A stretch of DNA of 9,741 nt from NCBI GenBank assembly GCA_033763355.1, contig JANRKT010000285.1, forward strand, positions 1-9,741, in the 5' to 3' direction. Both the position numbers and the translations under genes were made by a program. Within the stretch, counting starts at the first letter, position 1. Each line of letters starts with the position of its first letter. This DNA comes from JANRKT01 sp033763355. Lineage in GTDB: Bacteria > Bacteroidota > Bacteroidia > Chitinophagales > Chitinophagaceae. The notes beneath the pieces are model-generated. The model was not told the origin of the DNA. It worked only from the letters and a program-made list of their open reading frames with translations, and made no database searches. This document shows, in pieces, positions 1-7,488 of this stretch.

Positions 1-216
1 CCCGTTGGGTGTGCATACAGAAACCACCTGCATTTCCTTTTCATTGCCCAGCATTTCATCAATGCTGCAATATGCTTTTACGCCATACTTTGCTGCCAGC
101 TCATGGGCCTTTTCTTTTACATTATCGCATACTGCCACCAGCTTGCCTTTGCCGGTAATATGCTCCGCATGTCTTTGCCCGATGCGGCCACAACCGACTA
201 TTCCGAATGATACCAT
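1..216 (-). CDS. Gfo/Idh/MocA family oxidoreductase, N-terminal part (cut by window edge)
   Basis: The first 72 residues are visible, beginning at an ATG at 216-214; the gene runs off the left edge. They form an NAD(P)-binding Rossmann fold: GIVGCGRIGQRH near residues 5-16 is the glycine-rich loop, followed by a strand ending in VAVCD (27-31) and by VVSVCTPNG (64-72), where this family usually has its conserved substrate-side turn. Family members oxidise or reduce sugar hydroxyl or keto groups using a nicotinamide cofactor. The start lies 14 nt after the stop of rfbH, so it is probably the next gene of the same operon. Because a WbpG-type amidotransferase is nearby, a WbpB/WlbA-like sugar dehydrogenase is a reasonable guess. 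The C-terminal substrate domain is not visible, so the substrate cannot be assigned. Confidence 0.85.
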   Translation of the reverse strand, partial: MVSFGIVGCGRIGQRHAEHITGKGKLVAVCDNVKEKAHELAAKYGVKAYCSIDEMLGNEKEMQVVSVCTPNG

Positions 217-230
217 AGTTTAAAGTAAAA

Positions 231-1538
231 TCAACTGAATGTTTTAATATACTGAGCTATCTTATCACTGATATACTGATAGTGCCCCTCATTCAAACCA
301 GGCCATACGCCCAGCCAGAATGAACGGTTCATAACAATATCGCTATTTTTATGGTTACCGGATACCCTGTGAGTAATATTTTGATAAGCAGGTTGTCTTA
401 ATAAATTACCTCCAAACAATAAACGTGTACCTATCTTGTTTTCTTCAAGATACCGAACCAGGTCATTTCTATTCAGCGGGCTGGCTTCCCTTAATGTAAT
501 CAAAAATCCAAACCAGCTTGGTTCACTGTATGCAGTGGCCTCAGGTAAAATAAAATGATCTTCAAACGGTTTAAGTATATTATAAAGAATCCTGTAATTT
601 TCCCTTCTTCTCGCAACAAAATGATCAGCTTTTTTTAATTGACTGAGCCCGATTGCGGCCTGCATATCAGTAACCTTTAAATTGAACCCAATATGCGAAT
701 ACGTGTACTTATGATCATAACCACATGGAAGCTGACCTAATTGCCAGTCAAATCGTTTGCCGCATGTATTATCTTTACCCGGCTCACACCAACAATCCCT
801 TCCCCAATCCCTGAAACTCTCCGCAATTTTTTTTAAAGATGCGTTATTAATCAGTACAGCGCCACCTTCTCCCATAGTTATATGATGGGCAGGGTAAAAT
901 GAAACTGTTGCAAGGTCTCCGAATGTTCCGGTTTTTTTACCCTTATAGGTTGCGCCAAGGCTATCGCAATCATCTTCAATAACCCATAAATTATATCTTT
1001 TGGCTACATCCATTACAACGGAAAGGTTAAACGGGTTACCCAAAGTGTGGGCCATCATGATAGCCTTTGTTTTGGATGAAACGGCCTGTTCAATTAACGC
1101 AGCATTAATATTATACGTTGGAATTTCTATATCTACAAATACCGGTACGCAGCCAAATTGAACCAACGGGTTAATGGTTGTTGGAAAACCTGCTGCAACA
1201 GTAATTACCTCATCACCTGGTTTAATGGCACGTTCCTTTAACAGGGGAGATGTTAATGAATAAAAGGCCAGTAAATTTGCCGAAGAACCCGAGTTAACCA
1301 AAACTGAAAACCTTGATCCGAAATACCCCGCAAACTCTCTCTCAAACTGGCTGCCAAAACGACCTGTTGTTAACCATCCATCCAATACTGCATCAACACC
1401 CCATAATAAATCATCTGCATCAATTATTTTTCCGGTTACAGGTATATAATCAATACCCGGGTTAATTGACCGGTTTAAATTTTTTTCGGCTAAGGGCCTT
1501 AACAAACCAGCAATATCTTCGTCAAAATTTCTATACAT
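231..1538 (-). CDS. rfbH: CDP-4-dehydro-6-deoxyglucose 3-dehydratase (E1), RfbH/DdhC type
   Basis: PMP-dependent, iron-sulfur enzyme that removes the 3-hydroxyl of CDP-4-keto-6-deoxyglucose, the committing step to CDP-3,6-dideoxyhexoses. The 435 residues match the usual family length. It has the fold of the DegT/DnrJ/EryC1 aminotransferases, with NSGSSANL (82-89) at the cofactor phosphate site and EDDCDSLGA (188-196). The lysine that normally binds PLP is replaced by histidine in YPAHHITMGEGG (H218), the hallmark of E1 dehydratases. Cysteines 191, 249, 251 and 259 reproduce exactly the C-X57-C-X1-C-X7-C pattern known for the [2Fe-2S] site of Yersinia E1. The ATG overlaps the end of the upstream reductase gene by 8 nt, suggesting translational coupling. 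Its electron-donating partner (RfbI/AscD) is not in the window. Confidence 0.95.
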   Translation of the reverse strand: MYRNFDEDIAGLLRPLAEKNLNRSINPGIDYIPVTGKIIDADDLLWGVDAVLDGWLTTGRFGSQFEREFAGYFGSRFSVLVNSGSSANLLAFYSLTSPLLKERAIKPGDEVITVAAGFPTTINPLVQFGCVPVFVDIEIPTYNINAALIEQAVSSKTKAIMMAHTLGNPFNLSVVMDVAKRYNLWVIEDDCDSLGATYKGKKTGTFGDLATVSFYPAHHITMGEGGAVLINNASLKKIAESFRDWGRDCWCEPGKDNTCGKRFDWQLGQLPCGYDHKYTYSHIGFNLKVTDMQAAIGLSQLKKADHFVARRRENYRILYNILKPFEDHFILPEATAYSEPSWFGFLITLREASPLNRNDLVRYLEENKIGTRLLFGGNLLRQPAYQNITHRVSGNHKNSDIVMNRSFWLGVWPGLNEGHYQYISDKIAQYIKTFS

Positions 1539-2421
1539 TCCAATAGTAATTTACAGTCAATTCAAGAGCGGAGCCTAATTGAGTTAAAGTCATACCATAA
1601 TCAAAAGCAACAGTTGACTTATTATAAAAGACAGGGCTTTCCCCTTCACGATAACTTAATTTTCCCCAATTCCACAAACTGCTGTCAAATTCTTTTATAT
1701 ATTCAGACAACAACCCACCGAGATCTTTAATAGTTATTGCTTTGCCGCTTCCTGCATTAATTATATCCGGCCTCTTACCAGCAGGTGTGTTAATCAGGCC
1801 CATTACCAGTTTTGATAAATCTTTTATAAAAAAATAATCCCGCTTCTGAAGGCCCTCAGTTAACTGAACAGCTGATTTTTGCTTTTGTGCATTAATGAGA
1901 TAAGGAATGATTTTACTTGCATCCTCATAGGGCCCAAACATATTAAAAGGCCTGATTATGGAATAATCCTTTATTGCGTTTTTATTCATCAGCCAGTTGC
2001 TCGTCATGTATTTACTTGCCCCATAATAGGTAGAGGGGATGCAACTGCTGTTTTCTTTCAGATGTGTTATACTTGTATCGTATTCAAAAGCTGTTCCGAT
2101 ATGGATTATATAAACATTGGGGAGTTTATGTGATAAATAATCATATAGCTTAACCGTATTAAAATAATTGATGTCAAACATCTGCTTTATATCAGCCTGG
2201 TTCTTTACTACGCCATAACCGATACAATTAATAATACAACCGGGGTTAATTTCACTTAATACACTCCATGTAGTCCTATCCCCAAGATCAAAAAAAAAAT
2301 AATTCAGGGATAGCGGGGTTTCCTTTCTCCGTGTAGAAGCATAACATGAGAAATGCTTTGCTAAATCCTCATTCAGGTTTCTGCCAACAAATCCATCAGC
2401 GCCTAATACAACTATCTTCAA
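1531..2421 (-). CDS. NAD(P)-dependent sugar reductase/epimerase, probable CDP-abequose/paratose synthase (RfbJ/RfbS-like)
   Basis: Extended short-chain dehydrogenase of 296 residues. GADGFVG (7-13) is the cofactor loop, IIHIGTAFEYD carries the catalytic threonine, and YYGASK gives the YxxxK pair. The C-terminal half (RDYFFIKDL, then NAGSGKAITIKDL) resembles, from memory, Salmonella CDP-abequose synthase RfbJ. Placed between rfbG and rfbH, it most likely reduces the 4-keto group of CDP-3,6-dideoxy-4-ketohexose in the last step. Whether the product is abequose, paratose or another isomer cannot be read from the sequence. The start is TTG, 5 nt after the rfbG stop; no ATG or GTG fits before the GxxGxxG loop. 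A run of ten T in the coding strand encodes F42-F44. A generic epimerase role for another sugar is the main alternative. Confidence 0.82.
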   Translation of the reverse strand: MKIVVLGADGFVGRNLNEDLAKHFSCYASTRRKETPLSLNYFFFDLGDRTTWSVLSEINPGCIINCIGYGVVKNQADIKQMFDINYFNTVKLYDYLSHKLPNVYIIHIGTAFEYDTSITHLKENSSCIPSTYYGASKYMTSNWLMNKNAIKDYSIIRPFNMFGPYEDASKIIPYLINAQKQKSAVQLTEGLQKRDYFFIKDLSKLVMGLINTPAGKRPDIINAGSGKAITIKDLGGLLSEYIKEFDSSLWNWGKLSYREGESPVFYNKSTVAFDYGMTLTQLGSALELTVNYYWNV

Positions 2422-2426
2422 AATGA

Positions 2427-3497
2427 TTAAAAGAAATTTTTATTGTATGCTGCAATATCGTTTTCAACTAATTTTCTGGCCGGGCAGTTTTTCAGGTTCT
2501 TATACCAGTTAATTGTCATATCAATCGCCTGACGGGCATCCATTTTCGGCGACCAATTGAGTTCAGCCAATGCTTTATTAATATCCAATTTCAGCAACCC
2601 TGCCTCGTGCAGTTGATCAGGAGAGCCCTGCTCTTTTATAGTACCTGAACCCCATATTTCCAGAGCGATACCCGCTAACTCTTTTACAGTCAGGTTATCA
2701 TTATTATGCGGTCCGAAATTCCATGCATCAGCATACCCGGAGGGTTCTTCTGCAATTTTCTTTCCCAATTGCAGGTACCCCGCAAGAGGTTCCAGTACAT
2801 GCTGCCAGGGCCTTACTGCAGCGGGGTTTCTTAATACGACCGGTTCATTATTTTGCAATGCCCTTATTATATCAGGAACGATCCTGTCTTTTGCCATATC
2901 ACCGCCACCAATTACATTACCCGCCCTTGCACTTGCAATACCCTTGTGATGTTTTGAAAAATTTTTTTTATTAAAAAAAGAATTGCGGTAACTGCTGATA
3001 ATAATTTCTGCACACGCTTTACTTGCACTGTAAGGGTCGTACCCGCCAAGCCTGTCTGTTTCACGGTAAGGATAATGCCACTCAAAATTTTCATATACCT
3101 TATCCGTAGTAATTATAATTACGCTGCAGGGCTTTTTTAATTTTTTTAAAGCATCCAGCACGTGGGCTGTGCCTATCGCATTTACTTCAAATGTGTACGA
3201 TGGTATTTCATACGATAGCCTGACCAATGGTTGTGCGGCGAAGTGAAAAATAAAATCTGGTTCAAAACCGGTGATTTCTTTTTCAACCCGGTCTTTATCC
3301 CTTATATCAGCAATTACAGAATTGCAGAGCTCATTTCCTTTAACCTGGTTATACAATTCAGGTTCACTCAGTGGTTCTAAAGCATACCCCTTTACATCAG
3401 CTCCCAGCATGTTTAGCCATACCAGCATCCAGGATCCTTTAAAGCCTGTATGCCCCGTCAGGAAAACTTTTTTGTCCTTGTAAATTCCAAACTCCAT
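2427..3497 (-). CDS. rfbG: CDP-glucose 4,6-dehydratase
   Basis: Converts CDP-D-glucose to CDP-4-keto-6-deoxy-D-glucose in an NAD-dependent reaction. The frame is open to an ATG at 3536. I prefer the ATG at 3497: it lies 2 nt past the rfbF stop and gives 356 residues, close to the family norm, with MEFGIYKDKKVFLTG matching the usual N-terminus. The ATG at 3515 is also possible. Landmarks are GHTGFKGSW (cofactor loop, about residues 15-23), the ITTDKVYEN segment with the catalytic threonine region, and YSASK as YxxxK. RARAGNVIGGGD-like features (ASARAGNVIGGGD) and AVRPWQHVLEP are typical of RfbG. It forms the second step after rfbF just upstream. An A/T-only stretch at about 2956-2979 encodes the lysine- and phenylalanine-rich loop before the ARAGN motif. 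Confidence 0.95.
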   Translation of the reverse strand: MEFGIYKDKKVFLTGHTGFKGSWMLVWLNMLGADVKGYALEPLSEPELYNQVKGNELCNSVIADIRDKDRVEKEITGFEPDFIFHFAAQPLVRLSYEIPSYTFEVNAIGTAHVLDALKKLKKPCSVIIITTDKVYENFEWHYPYRETDRLGGYDPYSASKACAEIIISSYRNSFFNKKNFSKHHKGIASARAGNVIGGGDMAKDRIVPDIIRALQNNEPVVLRNPAAVRPWQHVLEPLAGYLQLGKKIAEEPSGYADAWNFGPHNNDNLTVKELAGIALEIWGSGTIKEQGSPDQLHEAGLLKLDINKALAELNWSPKMDARQAIDMTINWYKNLKNCPARKLVENDIAAYNKNFF

Positions 3498-3499
3498 CG

Positions 3500-4270
3500 T
3501 TACCAGATTTTCCATTTTGCATTTCCGCTCTTCCATTCTTGTTCCAGTTCCTGTTTGTCACGTAATGTATCCATTGGCTTCCAGAATCCCTCATGCTTAA
3601 ACGCATTCATCTCACCATCACGGGCAATATTTTCCATAGGTTCCCTTTCCCACGTGATATCATCACCAGTTATATATTTAAATATTCCCGGTTCGCAAAC
3701 AAAAAAACCTCCGTTAATCCATGACCCATCCCCTTTGGGCTTTTCAGCAAACGTTAATACACTGTCATCTGTACCTAAGTTTAGTGCGCCAAACCTTCCT
3801 GACGGCTGTACTGCTGTAACCGTACAAAGTTTTTTGCCTGATTTATGGAATTCGACCGATCTTTTTATATCAACATCACCTACACCATCTCCATAGGTCA
3901 GGAGAAATGTTTCATTGTTCACATGTTTCTCAATTTGTTTAATGCGGCCACCGGTCATAGTGTTGATCCCTGTATCAACCAATGTAATTTTCCATGGTTC
4001 AGCATATGAATCATGTACCTCAACAGCATTATTACTTAAATTAATAGTAATATCAGATTTATGAAGAAAATAATTGGCAAAATATTCTTTTATCTGGTAG
4101 CCTTTATATCCAAGGCAAATAATAAAATCATTGAACCCATGTGCTGAATAAATTTTCATGATATGCCAGATTATCGGCATACCCCCGATTTCTACCATAG
4201 GTTTGGGTTTAAGAACTGTTTCCTCACTTAAACGGGTACCTAAACCCCCTGCAAGAATAATAACCTTCAT
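3500..4270 (-). CDS. rfbF: glucose-1-phosphate cytidylyltransferase
   Basis: Makes CDP-glucose from CTP and glucose-1-phosphate, the entry step of the CDP-dideoxyhexose route. The 256 residues equal the usual length. The nucleotidyltransferase signature ILAGGLGTRLSEET (5-18) is followed by KPKPMVEIGG (22-31). IMKIYSAHG, a typical YGDGVGDVD metal-site segment, and the late WINGGFFVCEP segment are all characteristic of RfbF rather than of dTDP- or UDP-sugar enzymes. It starts at an ATG 13 nt after the stop of the glycosyltransferase gene, and rfbG begins 2 nt past its own stop, so it sits inside the operon. Nothing appears truncated or unusual. Confidence 0.96.
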   Translation of the reverse strand: MKVIILAGGLGTRLSEETVLKPKPMVEIGGMPIIWHIMKIYSAHGFNDFIICLGYKGYQIKEYFANYFLHKSDITINLSNNAVEVHDSYAEPWKITLVDTGINTMTGGRIKQIEKHVNNETFLLTYGDGVGDVDIKRSVEFHKSGKKLCTVTAVQPSGRFGALNLGTDDSVLTFAEKPKGDGSWINGGFFVCEPGIFKYITGDDITWEREPMENIARDGEMNAFKHEGFWKPMDTLRDKQELEQEWKSGNAKWKIW

Positions 4271-4283
4271 CTGGTTTTAAGTT

Positions 4284-5468
4284 TTATAAATTCAGCAATT
4301 TCATGAGGGCCTTAAACTTTTCCAAATTTATAGATATATCAGCGTTCCTTCTGCTAAAGTCATTTTCTTCTGTGGGCATCTCACCTTCTCCAAAGAAATA
4401 ATAATAAGGCAACTGGTTTGAATTGGAAATAGACCAGAAAAAAGTATCAAAATCCCCGGGAGGAAAAATATCAACCACACTACACCCTGCCCTGCAAAAT
4501 ATAATATTGGTTAACCCACCCCCATGTGGCCCTATTATACACCCTGCATTTCCAAAGAGATCAATTTTTTCAGCAATAGAATAATTTTCCCCATAAATTT
4601 TTTCAAACCCGTATTGTTCAAGAAATGAAACCAACTCTTCCTCATTTATAATCTTCCTGCCCACCGCATTTGACCTGGAAATGTATAATCTTGTTCCTTT
4701 ACCTGAAGCGGCATTCGCAATGCCTGGTTTAAAAAGATCATTAACTTCCCTGCAAACCCATTGGTTAACGGTTCCATGTTCGTTGGGATAAGACGGGGCA
4801 TACACTGTTTCAGCAGCAAGGTGAAAATCAGGGTTCTCTGCGCAGTTGAGTATTTTGTCTTCCGGGATACCAAGTTTATCAAACGTTTCCAACTGGAAAT
4901 CTGACTTTTTATAGTTAATAATTATATTATCAACTTTTTCAATCAGGTTACTTTTTTTTAAAAGAATAAGGCGTGGTATAATGTCACAAATCCAGTGAGC
5001 AAAAACATTTGAACCAGGAGAGGCAGCTACTGCTACAGAACCATGAAATTTTAAAGGTTTGGATAACCTGATTTTATTAAATACGGAATGTTTTGAAGGA
5101 TCAAATTTCGCAGCCCCAAACTCTTTTGAAACATCTGAAACAAGTGTATCATTACTGGTAATAATGGCTCCATTGTTTCCCCATACCCTCGCATTTTTGA
5201 GTTTTACAATATAAGATGCCGGCTGGACCCTGTTATACAACTGCCTGAATTTAAAAAAGACTTTTTCATCTATAGTTCCCGGGGGGGCCTCCTTTATTGC
5301 ATGAGGGCCGGTGATGTTAATAATTTCAGCTGTTTTATCATTATTTGCAATATTTTCTGCAGAGGATATTCTCCTTGGAGAACCCAACGTAAGTGATGAA
5401 ACCGGAATAAGGTTAATGGATTTTAAGATCAACTTCTTTGTGCTTTGCTTTAATCCTCCGGGTCCCAT
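4284..5468 (-). CDS. glycosyltransferase family 61 (DUF563) protein
   Basis: Predicted glycosyltransferase of 394 residues for assembly of the surface glycan; donor and acceptor are not deducible. The GT61-like core runs from about residue 140 to 360: SPGSNVFAHWICDIIPRL (150-167), then RLYISRSNAVGRKIINE (260-276), and IIGPHGGGLTNIIFC (311-325), which are the usual conserved blocks of this family. The N-terminal 130 residues are less conserved and include a hydrophobic patch but no clear signal peptide or membrane helix. The ATG lies one base after the stop of the amidotransferase gene (TAA-A-ATG), so translation is probably coupled. A run of seven C in the coding strand (5281-5287) encodes part of APPG near residue 61. 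It is the only glycosyltransferase in the window. Confidence 0.88.
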   Translation of the reverse strand: MGPGGLKQSTKKLILKSINLIPVSSLTLGSPRRISSAENIANNDKTAEIINITGPHAIKEAPPGTIDEKVFFKFRQLYNRVQPASYIVKLKNARVWGNNGAIITSNDTLVSDVSKEFGAAKFDPSKHSVFNKIRLSKPLKFHGSVAVAASPGSNVFAHWICDIIPRLILLKKSNLIEKVDNIIINYKKSDFQLETFDKLGIPEDKILNCAENPDFHLAAETVYAPSYPNEHGTVNQWVCREVNDLFKPGIANAASGKGTRLYISRSNAVGRKIINEEELVSFLEQYGFEKIYGENYSIAEKIDLFGNAGCIIGPHGGGLTNIIFCRAGCSVVDIFPPGDFDTFFWSISNSNQLPYYYFFGEGEMPTEENDFSRRNADISINLEKFKALMKLLNL

Positions 5469-5469
5469 T

Positions 5470-6621
5470 TTATTTCTTAAGAGATTTGTATGCTGCGTTC
5501 AACACTTTCAGTATGGGGAACCTTTTGTAAATATGTTTCTGCCTGCCAAATACAGCGTGTTCAATACGGGGCTGTTTCATATAATTCTCAAATTCGTCCC
5601 GGGTCAGCCCAAATTTTTTTAACACATAATCCATCTCCTGCTGTAATTCTGTTTCTTCATAGAGCGGCTTTTCAAGTTCTTCAAGAGCCTGCTGCTTCGT
5701 TATCTGACCTGAAAAGACAAGCGTTGACAAATGTGGTTTACGTTTGTCAATATGAAACTTTACCGGCAGTATATAAGCCTGGTAAAACTTGGTAAAGACT
5801 GACTCATAATGTTTCCCGCCGTAATCTTTCCATCCCAATTCTTCGGTAATAGTTTGTTTTGCAATTGCTTTATTATAGTCAATAAAGTTAAGCGGCCTTA
5901 CCGTTTCAATTCCTTTGCCGGCCCCATAGATGTATTGTTCCCTGAACCCAAACAAAGGATATGTTTTTAAGGGCAGTGTACCGTATTTTCTATGAATATT
6001 CCTGAGGTTTACATAATCCCCTTTGTTGTAAATCCATGTTCGGGGAAGTATGGCTTCGGTAACCACATTATTGCCGCTCAGGATATATTTCAGTTTGTAT
6101 TTTGCAGCAAGGGTTTGTAATGTACCGCTTATAGCATGATCAGTCGGCACTTCAATATCTACAACCGACGCTTTTATATACGCCAGCTGCAGGTCTTTGA
6201 ACTCTTCCCAGTTAACTACTATAGTATAAAGATCAAAGCCTGTTTTTCTGATAATATTATTAATATTACTTACTGCAGTCTCTGAGTTCCATCCATTATC
6301 AAAATGCACAATCAAAGGCCGTAAACCCCATTCCTTTGCTTTCCAGACAAGATAACTGCTGTCAACACCGCCACTTATTCCTGTAACACAATCATAAGGC
6401 TTGCCTTTCCCGTTTTCCTTAATTGATGAAATCAATGAAGCCAGCCTTTTTTCACCCGCATCACCTTTCAGTACATTCTCCTTTTCTTCCTCCCTGTATT
6501 CGTAATAATAATTACATATGCCTTTATCGTCAAAACTGATATCCGGATCAGCAATATTATCCATTACAGAAAGAGAACATTGCATGTACCCCGGATCTGT
6601 TTTTGAAAATACAATAGCCAT
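5470..6621 (-). CDS. N-acetyl sugar amidotransferase, WbpG/PseA family
   Basis: ATP-dependent amidotransferase, 383 residues, predicted to turn an acetamido group of a nucleotide-activated sugar into an acetamidino group, using ammonia from the HisH/HisF pair. The PP-loop ATP-binding motif SGGVDSS is at 83-89, preceded by YDCVTGI. The N-terminus follows the family pattern VMD..DPDISFDDKGICN. However, the paired cysteines usually seen there (CxxC and CxxC) are only half present: C15 and C36 remain, while the second positions are S18 and Y39. This suggests loss or change of the metal site. It starts 4 nt after the hisF stop and ends one base before the glycosyltransferase ATG. Clustering of hisH, hisF and wbpG/pseA homologues is known from Pseudomonas aeruginosa O-antigen loci and supports the role. 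The exact sugar is unknown. Confidence 0.9.
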   Translation of the reverse strand: MAIVFSKTDPGYMQCSLSVMDNIADPDISFDDKGICNYYYEYREEEKENVLKGDAGEKRLASLISSIKENGKGKPYDCVTGISGGVDSSYLVWKAKEWGLRPLIVHFDNGWNSETAVSNINNIIRKTGFDLYTIVVNWEEFKDLQLAYIKASVVDIEVPTDHAISGTLQTLAAKYKLKYILSGNNVVTEAILPRTWIYNKGDYVNLRNIHRKYGTLPLKTYPLFGFREQYIYGAGKGIETVRPLNFIDYNKAIAKQTITEELGWKDYGGKHYESVFTKFYQAYILPVKFHIDKRKPHLSTLVFSGQITKQQALEELEKPLYEETELQQEMDYVLKKFGLTRDEFENYMKQPRIEHAVFGRQKHIYKRFPILKVLNAAYKSLKK

Positions 6622-6625
6622 ACTG

Positions 6626-7396
6626 TTAAACTATCTCTGTAAATAATTTTTTTTTCAACTCAACCTGTTCAGGATAACTGATCAGCACCGCCCTGTGAGG
6701 CCTTTGAAAAACAAACAGGCTGCCAGCTGCAACAGCAGAAGCCCCCTGCTGAACCGCCCGGGTAAAATCATCCACAGAACCGGCGCCACCCATTGCCACT
6801 ACGGGTATATGCACTGCCGAACTTACTTCTTTAACAAGCGGCAGGTCATACCCTTCAAAAGTACCATCCCGGTCAATGGAATTGAGAATAATTTCCCCCG
6901 CTCCTGCTGCTTCCATCTTTTTTGCAAACTCAACGGGGCCTTCGCCGGTATTCTTGGTTCCGTTCAGCACATTCACTTTATACTTTCCCAACCAGTTTTT
7001 TTTAACATCTATACTTGCTACCACACTCTGGCTGCCGATAACTTTTGCTGCTTCAGAAATCAATGAATGATTGTTGAATGCGCTGTAGTTCAGTATAACT
7101 TTTTCCACTCCAAGTGCAATCAGTTCTTTTACCTGTTCAATGGTTTTGATGCCGCCCCCATATCCCAATGGCATAAATGCTTCGCCTGCAATTTCACGTA
7201 CCTGCTGCATATTGGGCCCACGCTGTTCTGCAGTGGCGGAAATATCCAGTATCACTATTTCATCCACTTCTTTTTCATTAAAGATCTTTACGGCATTAAT
7301 GGGGTCGCCGACGTATTTGTGATCTTTAAAGCGGATGGATTTTACAAGCCCGCCTTTTTGCAGCAATAAAACCGGTATAACACGGATGCGTTTCAT
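6626..7396 (-). CDS. hisF: HisF-like ammonia-channel subunit for sugar amidotransferase
   Basis: A (beta/alpha)8 barrel of 256 residues related to imidazole glycerol phosphate synthase HisF. Recognisable parts are VDEIVILDISA, LGYGGGIKT, VVASIDVKK, ILNSIDRDGTFEGYD and VAMGGAGS. Compared with Thermotoga HisF, recalled from memory, the catalytic Asp11 position is leucine (PVLLLQKGG, L11), while the second catalytic Asp, in VVASIDVKK, is kept. This pattern is typical of the HisF paralogues found beside WbpG in polysaccharide loci, where the barrel is thought to pass ammonia from HisH to the amidotransferase rather than to make histidine intermediates. The frame is open to a GTG at 7420. I choose the ATG at 7396 because AGGA lies 7 nt before it and MKRIRVIPVLLL is the family N-terminus. 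Confidence 0.93.
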   Translation of the reverse strand: MKRIRVIPVLLLQKGGLVKSIRFKDHKYVGDPINAVKIFNEKEVDEIVILDISATAEQRGPNMQQVREIAGEAFMPLGYGGGIKTIEQVKELIALGVEKVILNYSAFNNHSLISEAAKVIGSQSVVASIDVKKNWLGKYKVNVLNGTKNTGEGPVEFAKKMEAAGAGEIILNSIDRDGTFEGYDLPLVKEVSSAVHIPVVAMGGAGSVDDFTRAVQQGASAVAAGSLFVFQRPHRAVLISYPEQVELKKKLFTEIV

Positions 7397-7403
7397 TTCC
7401 CTA

Positions 7404-7407
7404 TCCT
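7404..7407 (-). promoter_or_regulatory. Shine-Dalgarno-like site of hisF
   Basis: AGGA on the coding strand, 7 nt before the ATG at 7396. It favours this ATG over the upstream GTG at 7420. Strong sites of this kind are otherwise scarce in the window. Confidence 0.45.
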
Positions 7408-7415
7408 GCTTTTTT

Positions 7416-7480
7416 GCCACAGATTATCACAGAAAAAAGCTGTTAATATAACTTCCGTGTAAATCTGTGTATTCTATGGC
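7416..7480. repeat. short imperfect inverted repeat between epimerase and hisF
   Basis: The plus strand begins GCCACAGATTATCACAGA (7416-7433) and ends with TCCGTGTAAATCTGTG followed by TATTCTATGGC (7454-7480). The reverse complement of the right end, GCCATAGAATACACAGA, matches the left end apart from a few substitutions and one indel. Motifs of the CACAGATT/AATCTGTG kind are common dispersed repeats in Bacteroidota and some other genomes, so this is probably a REP- or MITE-like remnant. It overlaps the GTG candidate start of hisF, a further reason to reject that start. It fills most of the 92-nt gap, the largest gap on this side of the operon, and could form a hairpin affecting read-through into hisF. 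Confidence 0.6.
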
Positions 7481-7488
7481 CGTATTTT

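Noticed and set aside
2956..2979. A/T-only stretch in rfbG as a phase-variation tract or terminator
   Set aside because: It lies inside a well conserved coding frame, the individual runs are only 5-8 bases, and no GC stem accompanies it.
3498..3536. Upstream ATG codons (3536 and 3515) as rfbG start
   Set aside because: They lengthen the N-terminus beyond the family norm and overlap rfbF; the ATG at 3497 fits both spacing and homology. The choice is not certain.
3450..3896. 148-residue plus-strand ORF and other plus-strand ORFs of 60-123 residues
   Set aside because: They are antisense to strong, well recognised minus-strand genes and show no family motifs.
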